Shown here: piece by piece, positions 39,025 through 46,711 of the stretch
How positions within the stretch are numbered: position 1 is the stretch's first letter
How the letters are laid out: each line of letters starts with the position of its first letter
Source of the DNA: Planctomycetota bacterium
Lineage (GTDB): Bacteria > Planctomycetota > PLA2 > JAEUHO01
NCBI GenBank assembly: GCA_030065025.1
Contig: JASJDY010000055.1
Coordinates: 1-58,694, forward strand
Reading direction: 5' to 3'
Length of the DNA: 58,694 bases
Translations under genes and position numbers: made by a program
Notes under the pieces: generated by a model
The model's database searches: none
Seen by the model: the letters and a program-made list of their open reading frames with translations, nothing else
What the model was told of the DNA's origin: nothing

Positions 39025-39384
39025 CTACATCGTCACGGCCGTGCGGCCTTCGGAGAGGAGGAGCGCGAGGTAGGTGGGGTCCGCGACCTCGGCGCCCTCA
39101 CGCACAGCGTCCGTTTCGTACTGGCGGCGCTCGAAGGAGGGACGGTCGAGGTACGCACGTCCGCCCGCCTCGACGATGGCCTGCCACGACTCGGCGGCGG
39201 TCTCGGGCAGCGGCTCCGCCAGCGTCTCGGCGACGCCTTCGACGCCCAGGCGGACGCCCTCGCCGCTGAGCCACAGCGCGACGTCGTGCCCGCCGCGAGC
39301 GGACGAGGCCGCGGTGAGGAGGGCGGTGGCCGCGCGATCGGGATCGTCGGTCGAGTGGTGCAGGACGTAGATGATGGAGGCCAT
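39025..39384 (-). CDS. Small DsrE-like protein
   Basis: 119 aa, no signal peptide. The N-terminus MASIIYVLHHSTDDPDRAATALLTAASS and the following GHDVALWLSGEGVRLG give the beta-alpha-beta pattern of the DsrE/YchN fold, seen in sulfur-relay and sulfane-sulfur proteins. There is no cysteine at all, so it cannot carry persulfide itself. It is the first gene of a pair with the sigma-54 activator. A regulatory or binding role is inferred only from that neighbour. Confidence 0.7.
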   Translation of the reverse strand: MASIIYVLHHSTDDPDRAATALLTAASSARGGHDVALWLSGEGVRLGVEGVAETLAEPLPETAAESWQAIVEAGGRAYLDRPSFERRQYETDAVREGAEVADPTYLALLLSEGRTAVTM

Positions 39385-39424
39385 GGGAGGGAGGGAGTGT
39401 ACCGAGCCCCACGCAGCCGCAGCT

Positions 39425-39436
39425 GTGAACGTTCAC
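39425..39436. promoter_or_regulatory. 12-base perfect palindrome between divergent genes
   Basis: GTGAACGTTCAC lies in the 84-base gap between the DsrE-like gene (left) and the CDP-alcohol phosphatidyltransferase (right), a likely operator position. No regulator for it is recognised. Confidence 0.4.
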
Positions 39437-39468
39437 GAGTTGATGATCGGCCCGCTATCCTCCGCGCC

Positions 39469-40269
39469 GTGCCGTCCCGCCCCCTCATCACCGACGAGCC
39501 CGTAGACCGCCTCTTCTCGAGGCCGGTGGCCGGGCTCATCGTGAAGGTGCTGGCGCCGACGCGCGTCACCGCCAATCAGGTCACGTGCTTCAACGCCCTG
39601 CTCGGCGTCGCCATCGGTACCTGCCTCTGGTTCGCATGGGCTGTCCCCGCCGCGATCTGCATCGGCGCCTACCTCGCGTTCGACTGCGTCGACGGCCAGC
39701 TCTCCCGCCTGCGCGGCGGCGGCGGCTACCTCGGTCGCGCGATGGACGGGTGGGGGGACTACGTGACGGCGATCGCCGTCCACATCGGTCTCGCGGGCTG
39801 GATCGCGACGGGCCAGGGTTGGTGGGCCGCAGGCGCGCTGACCTTCGGCGCCGCCGCCGGCATGGCCTGGGCCTCGTTCCTCCTCGACCGCTACAAGCGG
39901 CGCTACACGGGCAGCACGGACGACATCGAGGAGATCCAGCGTGAGGCGGCCGAGCGTGGCGGGTTCGCCGGACGGCTGGTGATCGGCATGCTGCCGTACG
40001 CGAAGCGGCTCGACACGGAGGGCGTCGTGATCGCGGACCGCGCGGCCTACCAGCAGCGCGTGCGCATCCCGATGCTGATGTGGCTGCTCAACGGCCCGAC
40101 GATGCACTTCACCGTGATGGCCGTCTGCTGCGTGCTGGCGCGCCCGACCCTCTACGCGTTCATCGCCGTGGGTCCGATGCTCGTGGTCACGCTGCTGACG
40201 CTCTGGATCCAGCGCAGCCTCGAGACGCGGGAGCCGGCCGTCGTGGGGCGACGGAGCGCGCAGAGCTAG
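39469..40269 (+). CDS. CDP-alcohol phosphatidyltransferase family membrane protein
   Basis: 266 aa integral membrane enzyme that joins a CDP-activated alcohol or CDP-diacylglycerol to a second alcohol. The class I motif is complete: DCVDGQLSRLRG...YLGRAMDGWGD, that is DG-xx-(S)R with the two later aspartates spaced as required. Several hydrophobic helices follow. The N-terminus RLFSRPVAGLIVKVLAPTRVTANQVT is typical of the family. The start is GTG at 39469; upstream in-frame sequence is not gene-like. The substrate is unknown. A role in making a phosphonolipid with the AEP genes at 49965-54389 is possible, but only by inference. Confidence 0.87.
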   Translation: MPSRPLITDEPVDRLFSRPVAGLIVKVLAPTRVTANQVTCFNALLGVAIGTCLWFAWAVPAAICIGAYLAFDCVDGQLSRLRGGGGYLGRAMDGWGDYVTAIAVHIGLAGWIATGQGWWAAGALTFGAAAGMAWASFLLDRYKRRYTGSTDDIEEIQREAAERGGFAGRLVIGMLPYAKRLDTEGVVIADRAAYQQRVRIPMLMWLLNGPTMHFTVMAVCCVLARPTLYAFIAVGPMLVVTLLTLWIQRSLETREPAVVGRRSAQS

Positions 40270-40302
40270 ACTCTCCACGGCACCTGACCGAGGAGGGTTC
40301 TC

Positions 40303-41256
40303 ATGCACCGTCGCACGTGGTCGCTGTTCGTCGTTTCCGGCTTGATCGCGACGCTGCTCCTTGCGCTCACGCCGGCCGTCGCGGAGAAGCCGCTCTCGAG
40401 TCCGGCACAGTTGCGCGAGCAGGCGACGCACATCGTGCTCGGCACCGTCGAGCGGGTGCATCCGCGAGTGCGACGGCACGGTGACTGGGAGCACGTCGAG
40501 TACCTGGCCGAGGTGACGGTCGCCGCCGTGGAGAAGGGCGAGGACCTTCCGCTCGATCGGCCGCTCTACGTTCGCTACTGGACGAAGGCGTGGAAGGGCA
40601 AGGGCGCCCCGACCGCGACGGGATCGGGCGGGCATGCGCCCTTGCCGAAGGAGGGCACCGCCGCGCGCCTATACCTCGCCCGCAACGCCTACGACGGCTT
40701 CGGGACCGAGCGGCACGACGGCGGCTATCACATCCTCGGCGTGAACGGCACGCAGCCCCTGACGGCCGAGGAGATGAAGAGGGCCGCTGACGCGGCGGCG
40801 CCGAAGGAGGCGCCGAGCTTCCCCATGTCGTGGCGTGGCGTATGGCAGGGCACGCTGAAGATCACGCCACCAGGCGGCAAGCAGGCCGAGACCCGCATGT
40901 TCATCGCCATTCGGCCGACGGATGACCCCAAGCGCTGGGAGTTCCGGCTCGGCTACGGGCAGCAGCCCCAGCGCAAGTACGAGCTCGTGGTGCGCGACGC
41001 TGCCAAGGGGCGCTACGCCATCGACGAGAAGAACGGCATCGTGCTGCCCGCCACGTATGCGGACGGCGAGCTGTTCTCCTACTTCTCGCTGAATGGGAGC
41101 ATCCTCCTCGCGCGCTACCGGCTCGTGGGTGACTTCCTCCACTTCGACCTCACGCAGACGCGCCTCGCGCCGGATGTGAAGACCGGCGGCCAGGGCACGC
41201 CGGAGGTCGGCGGCCACGACGTGCGCGTCGTACAGCGCGCCGTGCTGCGGCGCTGA
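40303..41256 (+). CDS. Exported protein of unknown function
   Basis: 317 aa. Signal peptide with hydrophobic LFVVSGLIATLLLALTPAVA, cut after AVA. The N-terminal mature domain (REQATHIVLGTVERVHPRV...EYLAEVTVAAVEKGEDL) is a beta-barrel-like module seen, from memory, in several planctomycete exported proteins. The C-terminal domain (SWRGVWQGTLKITPPGGK...LGYGQQPQRKYELVV) looks like a small lipocalin-like barrel. AGGAGG precedes ATG 40303. It follows the phosphatidyltransferase by 33 bases and may be in one operon with it. No catalytic motif recognised. Confidence 0.72.
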   Translation: MHRRTWSLFVVSGLIATLLLALTPAVAEKPLSSPAQLREQATHIVLGTVERVHPRVRRHGDWEHVEYLAEVTVAAVEKGEDLPLDRPLYVRYWTKAWKGKGAPTATGSGGHAPLPKEGTAARLYLARNAYDGFGTERHDGGYHILGVNGTQPLTAEEMKRAADAAAPKEAPSFPMSWRGVWQGTLKITPPGGKQAETRMFIAIRPTDDPKRWEFRLGYGQQPQRKYELVVRDAAKGRYAIDEKNGIVLPATYADGELFSYFSLNGSILLARYRLVGDFLHFDLTQTRLAPDVKTGGQGTPEVGGHDVRVVQRAVLRR

Positions 41257-41259
41257 TCT

Positions 41260-41970
41260 TCATCCGGCGCGTCGAAGCGGTGAATCTCCCGCCTCGTCGA
41301 GCCCGTAGCCCACGCCGTACCGGGTGGTGATCAGGAATGCCGCTGGGCCGAGCTTGCGGCGTATCTCCTTCACGTGCATGTCGACCGCGCGCGAGACGCC
41401 CGCGTCCACGCTGTGCAGCAGGCCGCGGGACAAGGACTGGCGCGATACGTAGTGCCCGGCGGCGGCGGCAAGGCGCCACAAGATGGCGAACTCCGTTCGC
41501 GTGAGCGGCAGCTCGACGTCCTCGAGCTGCGCTCGCGCAGCGATCCGGTCGAGCAGCAACGGCCCGACGCGCCGCACGGTCCGAGGTAGGCGAGCGGTCG
41601 TCCGCCTGAGCAGCGCGGCCAGACGGGCCTGGAACGACGGACGCGCCATCCGATGGCGCTTGACGAAGTCGTCCGCGCCCGCGTCGAAGAGCGCGAGCTC
41701 GTCATCCTCCTCGGCATCGCTCGCAACGAGCACGACGAGCGTTCGCTCGAGCTCCTCGTCCATGCGCACGAGCCTGCAGATGCTGACGCCTACGGCCACG
41801 CCCAACGTGTCGAGATCCAGCAGCAGGAGCTGCGGGCGCCAGCTGCGAACGAGCGCCATCGCCTCATGCGGGCGTTCGGAGGAGCGGGCCTCGACGCCCT
41901 CGCGCGGCAAGGTGGATCCGATGCGCGGCTGCTTTCGATGTCGGTCTTCGACGACCAGCAGGCGCGCCAT
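41260..41970 (-). CDS. OmpR-type response regulator
   Basis: 236 aa. Receiver domain 1-125 with the acidic pair in LLVVED, phosphoacceptor Asp52 (LLLLDLD) and Lys in DDFVKRH. The Thr/Ser switch position appears to be Ala (LVASDA), which is unusual. The C-terminal winged helix (LTRTEFAILWRLAAAAGHYVSRQSL, VDMHVKEIRRKLG, RYGVGYGL) is the OmpR/PhoB DNA-binding type. ATG at 41970 begins MARLLVVED; the frame is open further upstream. No histidine kinase is adjacent, so this is an orphan in the window. It converges with the exported-protein gene. Confidence 0.88.
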   Translation of the reverse strand: MARLLVVEDRHRKQPRIGSTLPREGVEARSSERPHEAMALVRSWRPQLLLLDLDTLGVAVGVSICRLVRMDEELERTLVVLVASDAEEDDELALFDAGADDFVKRHRMARPSFQARLAALLRRTTARLPRTVRRVGPLLLDRIAARAQLEDVELPLTRTEFAILWRLAAAAGHYVSRQSLSRGLLHSVDAGVSRAVDMHVKEIRRKLGPAAFLITTRYGVGYGLDEAGDSPLRRAG

Positions 41971-42127
41971 GAGCGTGAGGTGGCTTCCGCGGTTGATCCC
42001 GCCACATCGCGTCTCTCGTCGATTGCCTATCGACCCCCGAATGCTCCGGCTGAACCGTTCACCCACAATCGCGTCGCACGATGAGACCGACGCGTCAACG
42101 GGAGACGCTATCCGCGTGGGGCTCCGC

Positions 42128-42685
42128 TCAGGAGTCGAGCCGTCGTCTGAGTCGACCCTCGAGCGACTTCAGGATGCGGCGCACCGTGCGCTCGCTGCAG
42201 CCGGCCTCCGTCGCGATGGCTTCCTGGGTCTTGCCCTGGAGGCGCAGCGCGAGGATGCGGCGCTCCTCTTCCTCGAGCTCGGCGAAGATGGTCTCGAGTG
42301 CGTCGTGAAAGGCGACCGCGTGGTCGGGGCCGTGCGTCGGATCGGCGACCTCGCGTGCGGACTCGATCGGCACCTGGCGACCGAGGTCGCGCTTCTCGCG
42401 TGTGTGGTAGCGCACGCGCTCACGCACCTTCGTCAGCGCGATGGCACACAGGAGACTCCACAACGCGTCGCCGTCCTCGAGCACGTACGGGTTGTCGTCC
42501 ATGCGCCGGAGGAACGTACGACAGACCGACTGTGCGACGCTGTCCGGCGTGATGCGCGGACGTAGTCCAGGCGCGATGGCGCCTCGGGCGATGCGCTCCA
42601 GTGCCGGTCGATAGCGCTGGACGAACGCAGCCATGGCGCGTTCGTCTCCAGCGCGAAGTCCAACAATGAGATCGGCGTCATCCAT
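42128..42685 (-). CDS. ECF-type RNA polymerase sigma factor
   Basis: 185 aa. Region 2 (LIVGLRAGDERAMAAFVQRYRPALERIAR and DSVAQSVCRTFLRRM) and region 4 (LEEEERRILALRLQGKTQEAIATEAGCSERTVRRILKSLEGR-like) are both present and no region 3 lies between, so it is an ECF sigma factor of the kind often linked to Ser/Thr kinases in planctomycetes. ATG at 42685. It is divergent from the WD40 kinase, whose start lies 31 bases away, so one short promoter region controls both. Confidence 0.9.
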   Translation of the reverse strand: MDDADLIVGLRAGDERAMAAFVQRYRPALERIARGAIAPGLRPRITPDSVAQSVCRTFLRRMDDNPYVLEDGDALWSLLCAIALTKVRERVRYHTREKRDLGRQVPIESAREVADPTHGPDHAVAFHDALETIFAELEEEERRILALRLQGKTQEAIATEAGCSERTVRRILKSLEGRLRRRLDS

Positions 42686-42715
42686 GCAAGGGGCGCGGAG
42701 GATATCATCCCGCGC

Positions 42716-45700
42716 ATGTCGAATGCCGTGTCGCCCATTGACGAGACCCGCCGCCGGGAATTCGAGCGGCAGTGGATCGAGCAGGGGCATGCGCAGATCG
42801 AAGATCATCTGCCCGAGCGCGGCGACCCGGCGTTCAGCGCGACCTTGATCGAGCTCGTGTGCATCGACATGGAGATGCGCTCCCGGCTCGGCGAGCCTCC
42901 CTCTGTGTCCGACTACGTGCGTGCGTACGACTTCGAGGGCGAGGAGCGCATGCGCCTCAAGGAAGAGGCGGCGTACCTCGCGCGCCGACGTATCCAACGC
43001 GGTAGCCGCATCGGACGGTACGTGCTGGAAGAGGTGCGTGGGCAGGGCGCGTTCGCCGCCGTATGGCGGGCGCGTGACCCCGACCTCGGTCGCGTCGTCG
43101 CCCTGAAGCGTCTGCGTCCCGCGCTCGCCACCGATGAAGAAGCCCGCGAGCGGTTCCGCCGCGAGGCGCGGAGCGCCGCGCGCCTCAGGCATCCAGCCAT
43201 CGTCACGGTGCACGAGGTCGGAGAGGACGTCTCGGGGCCGTTCCTCGTCTCGGACTTCATTCCGGGACCCACGCTCGGTGACGCGCTGAAGAAGCGTGCG
43301 TACACGCCCGACGAGGCCGCCGAGCTCGTGACGCGACTGGCCGACGCGCTGGACTACGCGCATCAGTTCGGGATCGTGCACCGGGACGTGAAGCCCTCCA
43401 ATGTCCTGCTCGACGAAGCCGGGCGGCCCCTTCTGACCGACTTCGGGTTGGCGCGACTGGGCGAGGCGGACGCCACGCTCACGCGGCAGGGGCAACTCCT
43501 GGGCACGCCCGCCTACATGTCGCCTGAGCAGGCGCGTGGCGACGTGGATGCGATCGATCGACGCAGCGACGTCTACAGTCTGGGCGTCGTGCTGTACGAG
43601 CTGCTGTGCGGGCGACCGCCGTTCCAGGGCGAGACGGCGACGTTGTTCTACGCCGTCGTGCACAAGGACGTGCCGAGACCGCGCAAGCTGCGACGCGAGA
43701 TCCCTGCGGACCTCGAGACGATCTGCCTCAAGGCCATCAGCCGCGAGCCGGATCGACGCTATCCCACCGCCGACGCCCTCGCCGACGATCTGCGGCGCTA
43801 TCTCGCGCGTCAGCCGATCGAGGCGCGGCAGGCCGGCGTGCTCGGACGCGTTGCGCTATGGGCGCGGCGCAACCCGGCAATCGCGGCGAGTCTGGTCGTC
43901 ATCGCAGTCGTCGTCGGGATCGCATTCCAGCGTGTACTGACCGAGCGAACGCGCTTCGAGGACGCGCACCGACAGTCGCAGGCCAACCTCTATCGCTCGC
44001 TCGTGCGTCAAGCAGAGGCCCAGCTGGCGTTGCCGCGCGGCGCCGGTCGCGAGGCAGCATGGACCAGCGTGCAGGATGCGACGCGGGTCGAGACCGCCGA
44101 GCGCGACATCGTGGAGTTGCGCAACCTCGCGCTGCGCTACCTGACCGCCGAAGGACCCCACTTCCGCGAGGCGGGAAGGTGGCGCTCGGAGGAGAAGATC
44201 ACGCGGTTGGCGCTCTCGCCGGACGGGACGAAGCTCGCCGAAGTCGGCCCCTCCGGCACGTACCTCCGCGATGCGGCGACGGGGAGCGTCCTACGTCACA
44301 TCGCGAAGCCGGCCCGTGCCGTCAGCTTCGCCCCGAACGGCGCGACGATCGCCGTCGCCCGTGACCGCTTCGTGCACATGCTCGATGCGACGACGCTCGC
44401 CGAGCGCGCCTCGTTTCCGTGCACGGCGCCTCCGGAGGCGATCGCGTTCGATCATGCGGGCGCGCGAGTCGCGTGCGTCTCACGGGACGGGCCGGCCGAG
44501 GTCTTCGCACTGACGACGGACGGCGCCCGTCGCGCGCTCGAGCTTCCTCACGCGGGCCACGACGTCGCCTTCGGCGCCTTCGACACGCTGACGCTCGCCT
44601 GCGTCGACGGCGGCATCCGGCAGGTCGACCTGGCGACGGCTGAGATCCGCTGGACGCAGCACTTCGAGGAGCCCGTCCGGCAGGTCGTGTCGGCGGGCCA
44701 GCGCGTCGCCGCCTTCAGCTGGGAGCGATTGCGCTTCACGATCTTCGACGCGCAGGGCGGCGGCCAGCGACATCCCGAGGGTCTCCACGAGGCATCACTG
44801 CGCACCGTCGCTTTCGGGCCGGGCGGGTACGTCCTGACGGCGTCGTCCGACGGCGTCGTCGCCGCGTACGACAAGCAGCTGGCACGCACGACGGAGCAGC
44901 GCGTCGCCGGCGCGATCCACCTGGCCGCAGTCGGCGGCGGACGCATCCTGGCGCTCGATCGGGATGGTGAGCGGACGCTGTGGCAGATGACGGTGCCCCG
45001 AGGTCGCGCGAGCTTCAGCGCCGAGCACCGGGCGAGATTCCTGCCCGGGCAGCTGCGGCTCTTCGACGGTCGCCGGATCCTCGACTGTGAGAACGGCTTG
45101 CGCGCCGTGTCGCCGACGGCGCATGCGGACAGCGCGGTGTGGGGCGTGGCGGTGGATCCCGCGGGGCGGCGTCTTGCGCGCTCGACGCACAACGGACGCA
45201 TCGAGCTGCTCGACGCGACCACGCTCGAGCGTGTCCATCTCCTTCTTCCCAAGGGACCGCTCGCGTGGACGACGGCGTTCAGCCCGGACGGACGCGTGCT
45301 CGCCTCGGGCAGCGGCAACGACGTCTTGCTCTTCGACACGGAGAGCGGGGAGATGCTGCACCGTCTCCAGGGGCACGAGCGCTTCGTCTCCGGTCTGGCG
45401 TTTCGCGGCGACGAGCTGATCTCCGCCTCCCAGGACTGGACCCTCCGGACGTGGAGCTGGCGCTCGGGTCGAGCCCTCGGCGTTCTCGCCCGCCGCACGC
45501 GCGTCTATGACCTGCACGTGGAGGGCGACACCGTGTATGCCGCCTGTCGCGACGGCTGTCTGCGCATCTGGGAGCCGGCGCACACGGATCCACATGTCGT
45601 GCGCGTCGGCGCGGAACCCCTCTGGGCGGTCGGACCTGGCCCGGGAGGGCTGATCGCGACCGGCTCCCAGGCCGGGGAGATCCACCTCCTCGCTCCGGAC

Positions 45701-45868
45701 TCCTGGGCCCCGGTCGCGGAGCTCCGGGCCAGCCCCCGCGTGCGCTCGATCGCGATCGGCCCGACAGGTCGCTATCTCGCCGCGTCCGTCTACGTGGCCG
45801 ACGGCGCCGTGTGGGACGTCGCGTACCTCCGCCGCGAGCTCGACGTCCTGGGTCTCGACTGGGACTGA
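42716..45868 (+). CDS. Ser/Thr protein kinase with membrane helix and WD40-like propeller
   Basis: 1050 aa. An N-terminal helical region is typical of planctomycete kinases. The Hanks kinase domain (about 100-365) has GQGAFAAVW, Lys131, HRDVKPSN (222-229), DFG (242-244) and GTPAYMSPEQ. One membrane helix is at about 388-406 (NPAIAASLVVIAVVVGIAF). The large extracytoplasmic part (about 480-1040) holds WD40-like blades: KITRLALSPDGTKLAEV, ARAVSFAPNGATIAVARD, AWTTAFSPDGRVLASGSG and RLQGHERFVSGLAF. It probably senses or binds partners outside and signals inside. The divergent ECF sigma factor is a candidate target. Confidence 0.93.
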   Translation: MSNAVSPIDETRRREFERQWIEQGHAQIEDHLPERGDPAFSATLIELVCIDMEMRSRLGEPPSVSDYVRAYDFEGEERMRLKEEAAYLARRRIQRGSRIGRYVLEEVRGQGAFAAVWRARDPDLGRVVALKRLRPALATDEEARERFRREARSAARLRHPAIVTVHEVGEDVSGPFLVSDFIPGPTLGDALKKRAYTPDEAAELVTRLADALDYAHQFGIVHRDVKPSNVLLDEAGRPLLTDFGLARLGEADATLTRQGQLLGTPAYMSPEQARGDVDAIDRRSDVYSLGVVLYELLCGRPPFQGETATLFYAVVHKDVPRPRKLRREIPADLETICLKAISREPDRRYPTADALADDLRRYLARQPIEARQAGVLGRVALWARRNPAIAASLVVIAVVVGIAFQRVLTERTRFEDAHRQSQANLYRSLVRQAEAQLALPRGAGREAAWTSVQDATRVETAERDIVELRNLALRYLTAEGPHFREAGRWRSEEKITRLALSPDGTKLAEVGPSGTYLRDAATGSVLRHIAKPARAVSFAPNGATIAVARDRFVHMLDATTLAERASFPCTAPPEAIAFDHAGARVACVSRDGPAEVFALTTDGARRALELPHAGHDVAFGAFDTLTLACVDGGIRQVDLATAEIRWTQHFEEPVRQVVSAGQRVAAFSWERLRFTIFDAQGGGQRHPEGLHEASLRTVAFGPGGYVLTASSDGVVAAYDKQLARTTEQRVAGAIHLAAVGGGRILALDRDGERTLWQMTVPRGRASFSAEHRARFLPGQLRLFDGRRILDCENGLRAVSPTAHADSAVWGVAVDPAGRRLARSTHNGRIELLDATTLERVHLLLPKGPLAWTTAFSPDGRVLASGSGNDVLLFDTESGEMLHRLQGHERFVSGLAFRGDELISASQDWTLRTWSWRSGRALGVLARRTRVYDLHVEGDTVYAACRDGCLRIWEPAHTDPHVVRVGAEPLWAVGPGPGGLIATGSQAGEIHLLAPDSWAPVAELRASPRVRSIAIGPTGRYLAASVYVADGAVWDVAYLRRELDVLGLDWD

Positions 45869-45971
45869 GCCGCTTTTCTCGATTCCGTTGACCGGTTCCG
45901 CGGCGCGACGGCAATGCCCTCCTGCCACCCGTTCGGGTGGAGCCGTGGTGTGCCGGGAGGAGCAGCTCGTG

Positions 45972-46706
45972 ATGTGGATGAAGCGATGTGCGTTGGCCGT
46001 GTTCCTGCTCCTCGCGGCCGCCGCCTTCTCGCAAGAGGCGTGGGCCGACAGCATCACGCTCAAAGGCGGCACGCAGCAGGTAACCGTGACGAACGGCTCC
46101 AGCACGGGCTCAGCGTTCCACACGGCGCCGAATCCCGGGTCTTCTTGGAGTCAGACGACCCAAGCCACCAGGAGCCGTTCGGGGGGCAGCTACGCGAGCA
46201 CGGGCACCCTGATCACGGATCTGGGGCAGACCGAGTTCGATCTCGACATGACGCTGAGCGCCTCTCGCTACCGCAGGGAAGGACGCAGGGGCAGCGCGAC
46301 GGCGTTCGGCACGCTCTACTTCACGGCGGACGAGGCGCTGGACTACACGCTCTCCGGCGGCCTCACACGGACGTCTGGGAGCGGCACGGTGCAGCATCGA
46401 GTCCTGCTCATCGACGACACGGCCAACACCGAGCTCTATAACAGCGGCTACGTCAGCAACAGCACCTCGACGTCGCTCACAGGTGCAGGGCTCACCGGCA
46501 GCCTGATCGCGGGCCACGCCTACAGTCTGTCGTTCGAGTACTTCGCAGGTACGACCGCCCACAACGGATCCATCGCAGCGACCGGTGATCTCCTGCTCTC
46601 GTTCGCAGGCACGGGTTCGCCCGTGCCCGAGCCCGGCACGCTCGCCCTGCTCGGTCTCGGTCTCGGCTGCATCGTCCTGCACCGCCGCCGCGCGCGCGCC
46701 GCCTGA
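45972..46706 (+). CDS. PEP-CTERM-sorted exported protein
   Basis: 244 aa. An N-terminal signal peptide (CALAVFLLLAAAAFSQEAWA) and a C-terminal sorting signal (VPEPGTLALLGLGLGCIVLHRRR) with the PEP motif, a short hydrophobic helix and arginines: the substrate pattern of exosortase. The mature part is Ser/Thr/Gly-rich and beta-like (TSTSLTGAGLTGSLIAGHAYSLSFEYFAG). Such proteins are often linked to extracellular polysaccharide. The exosortase itself is not in the window. GGGAGG lies upstream; GTG at 45969 is an alternative start. It converges with the TPR-CHAT gene with a gap of only five bases. Confidence 0.88.
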   Translation: MWMKRCALAVFLLLAAAAFSQEAWADSITLKGGTQQVTVTNGSSTGSAFHTAPNPGSSWSQTTQATRSRSGGSYASTGTLITDLGQTEFDLDMTLSASRYRREGRRGSATAFGTLYFTADEALDYTLSGGLTRTSGSGTVQHRVLLIDDTANTELYNSGYVSNSTSTSLTGAGLTGSLIAGHAYSLSFEYFAGTTAHNGSIAATGDLLLSFAGTGSPVPEPGTLALLGLGLGCIVLHRRRARAA

Positions 46707-46711
46707 CGTCG

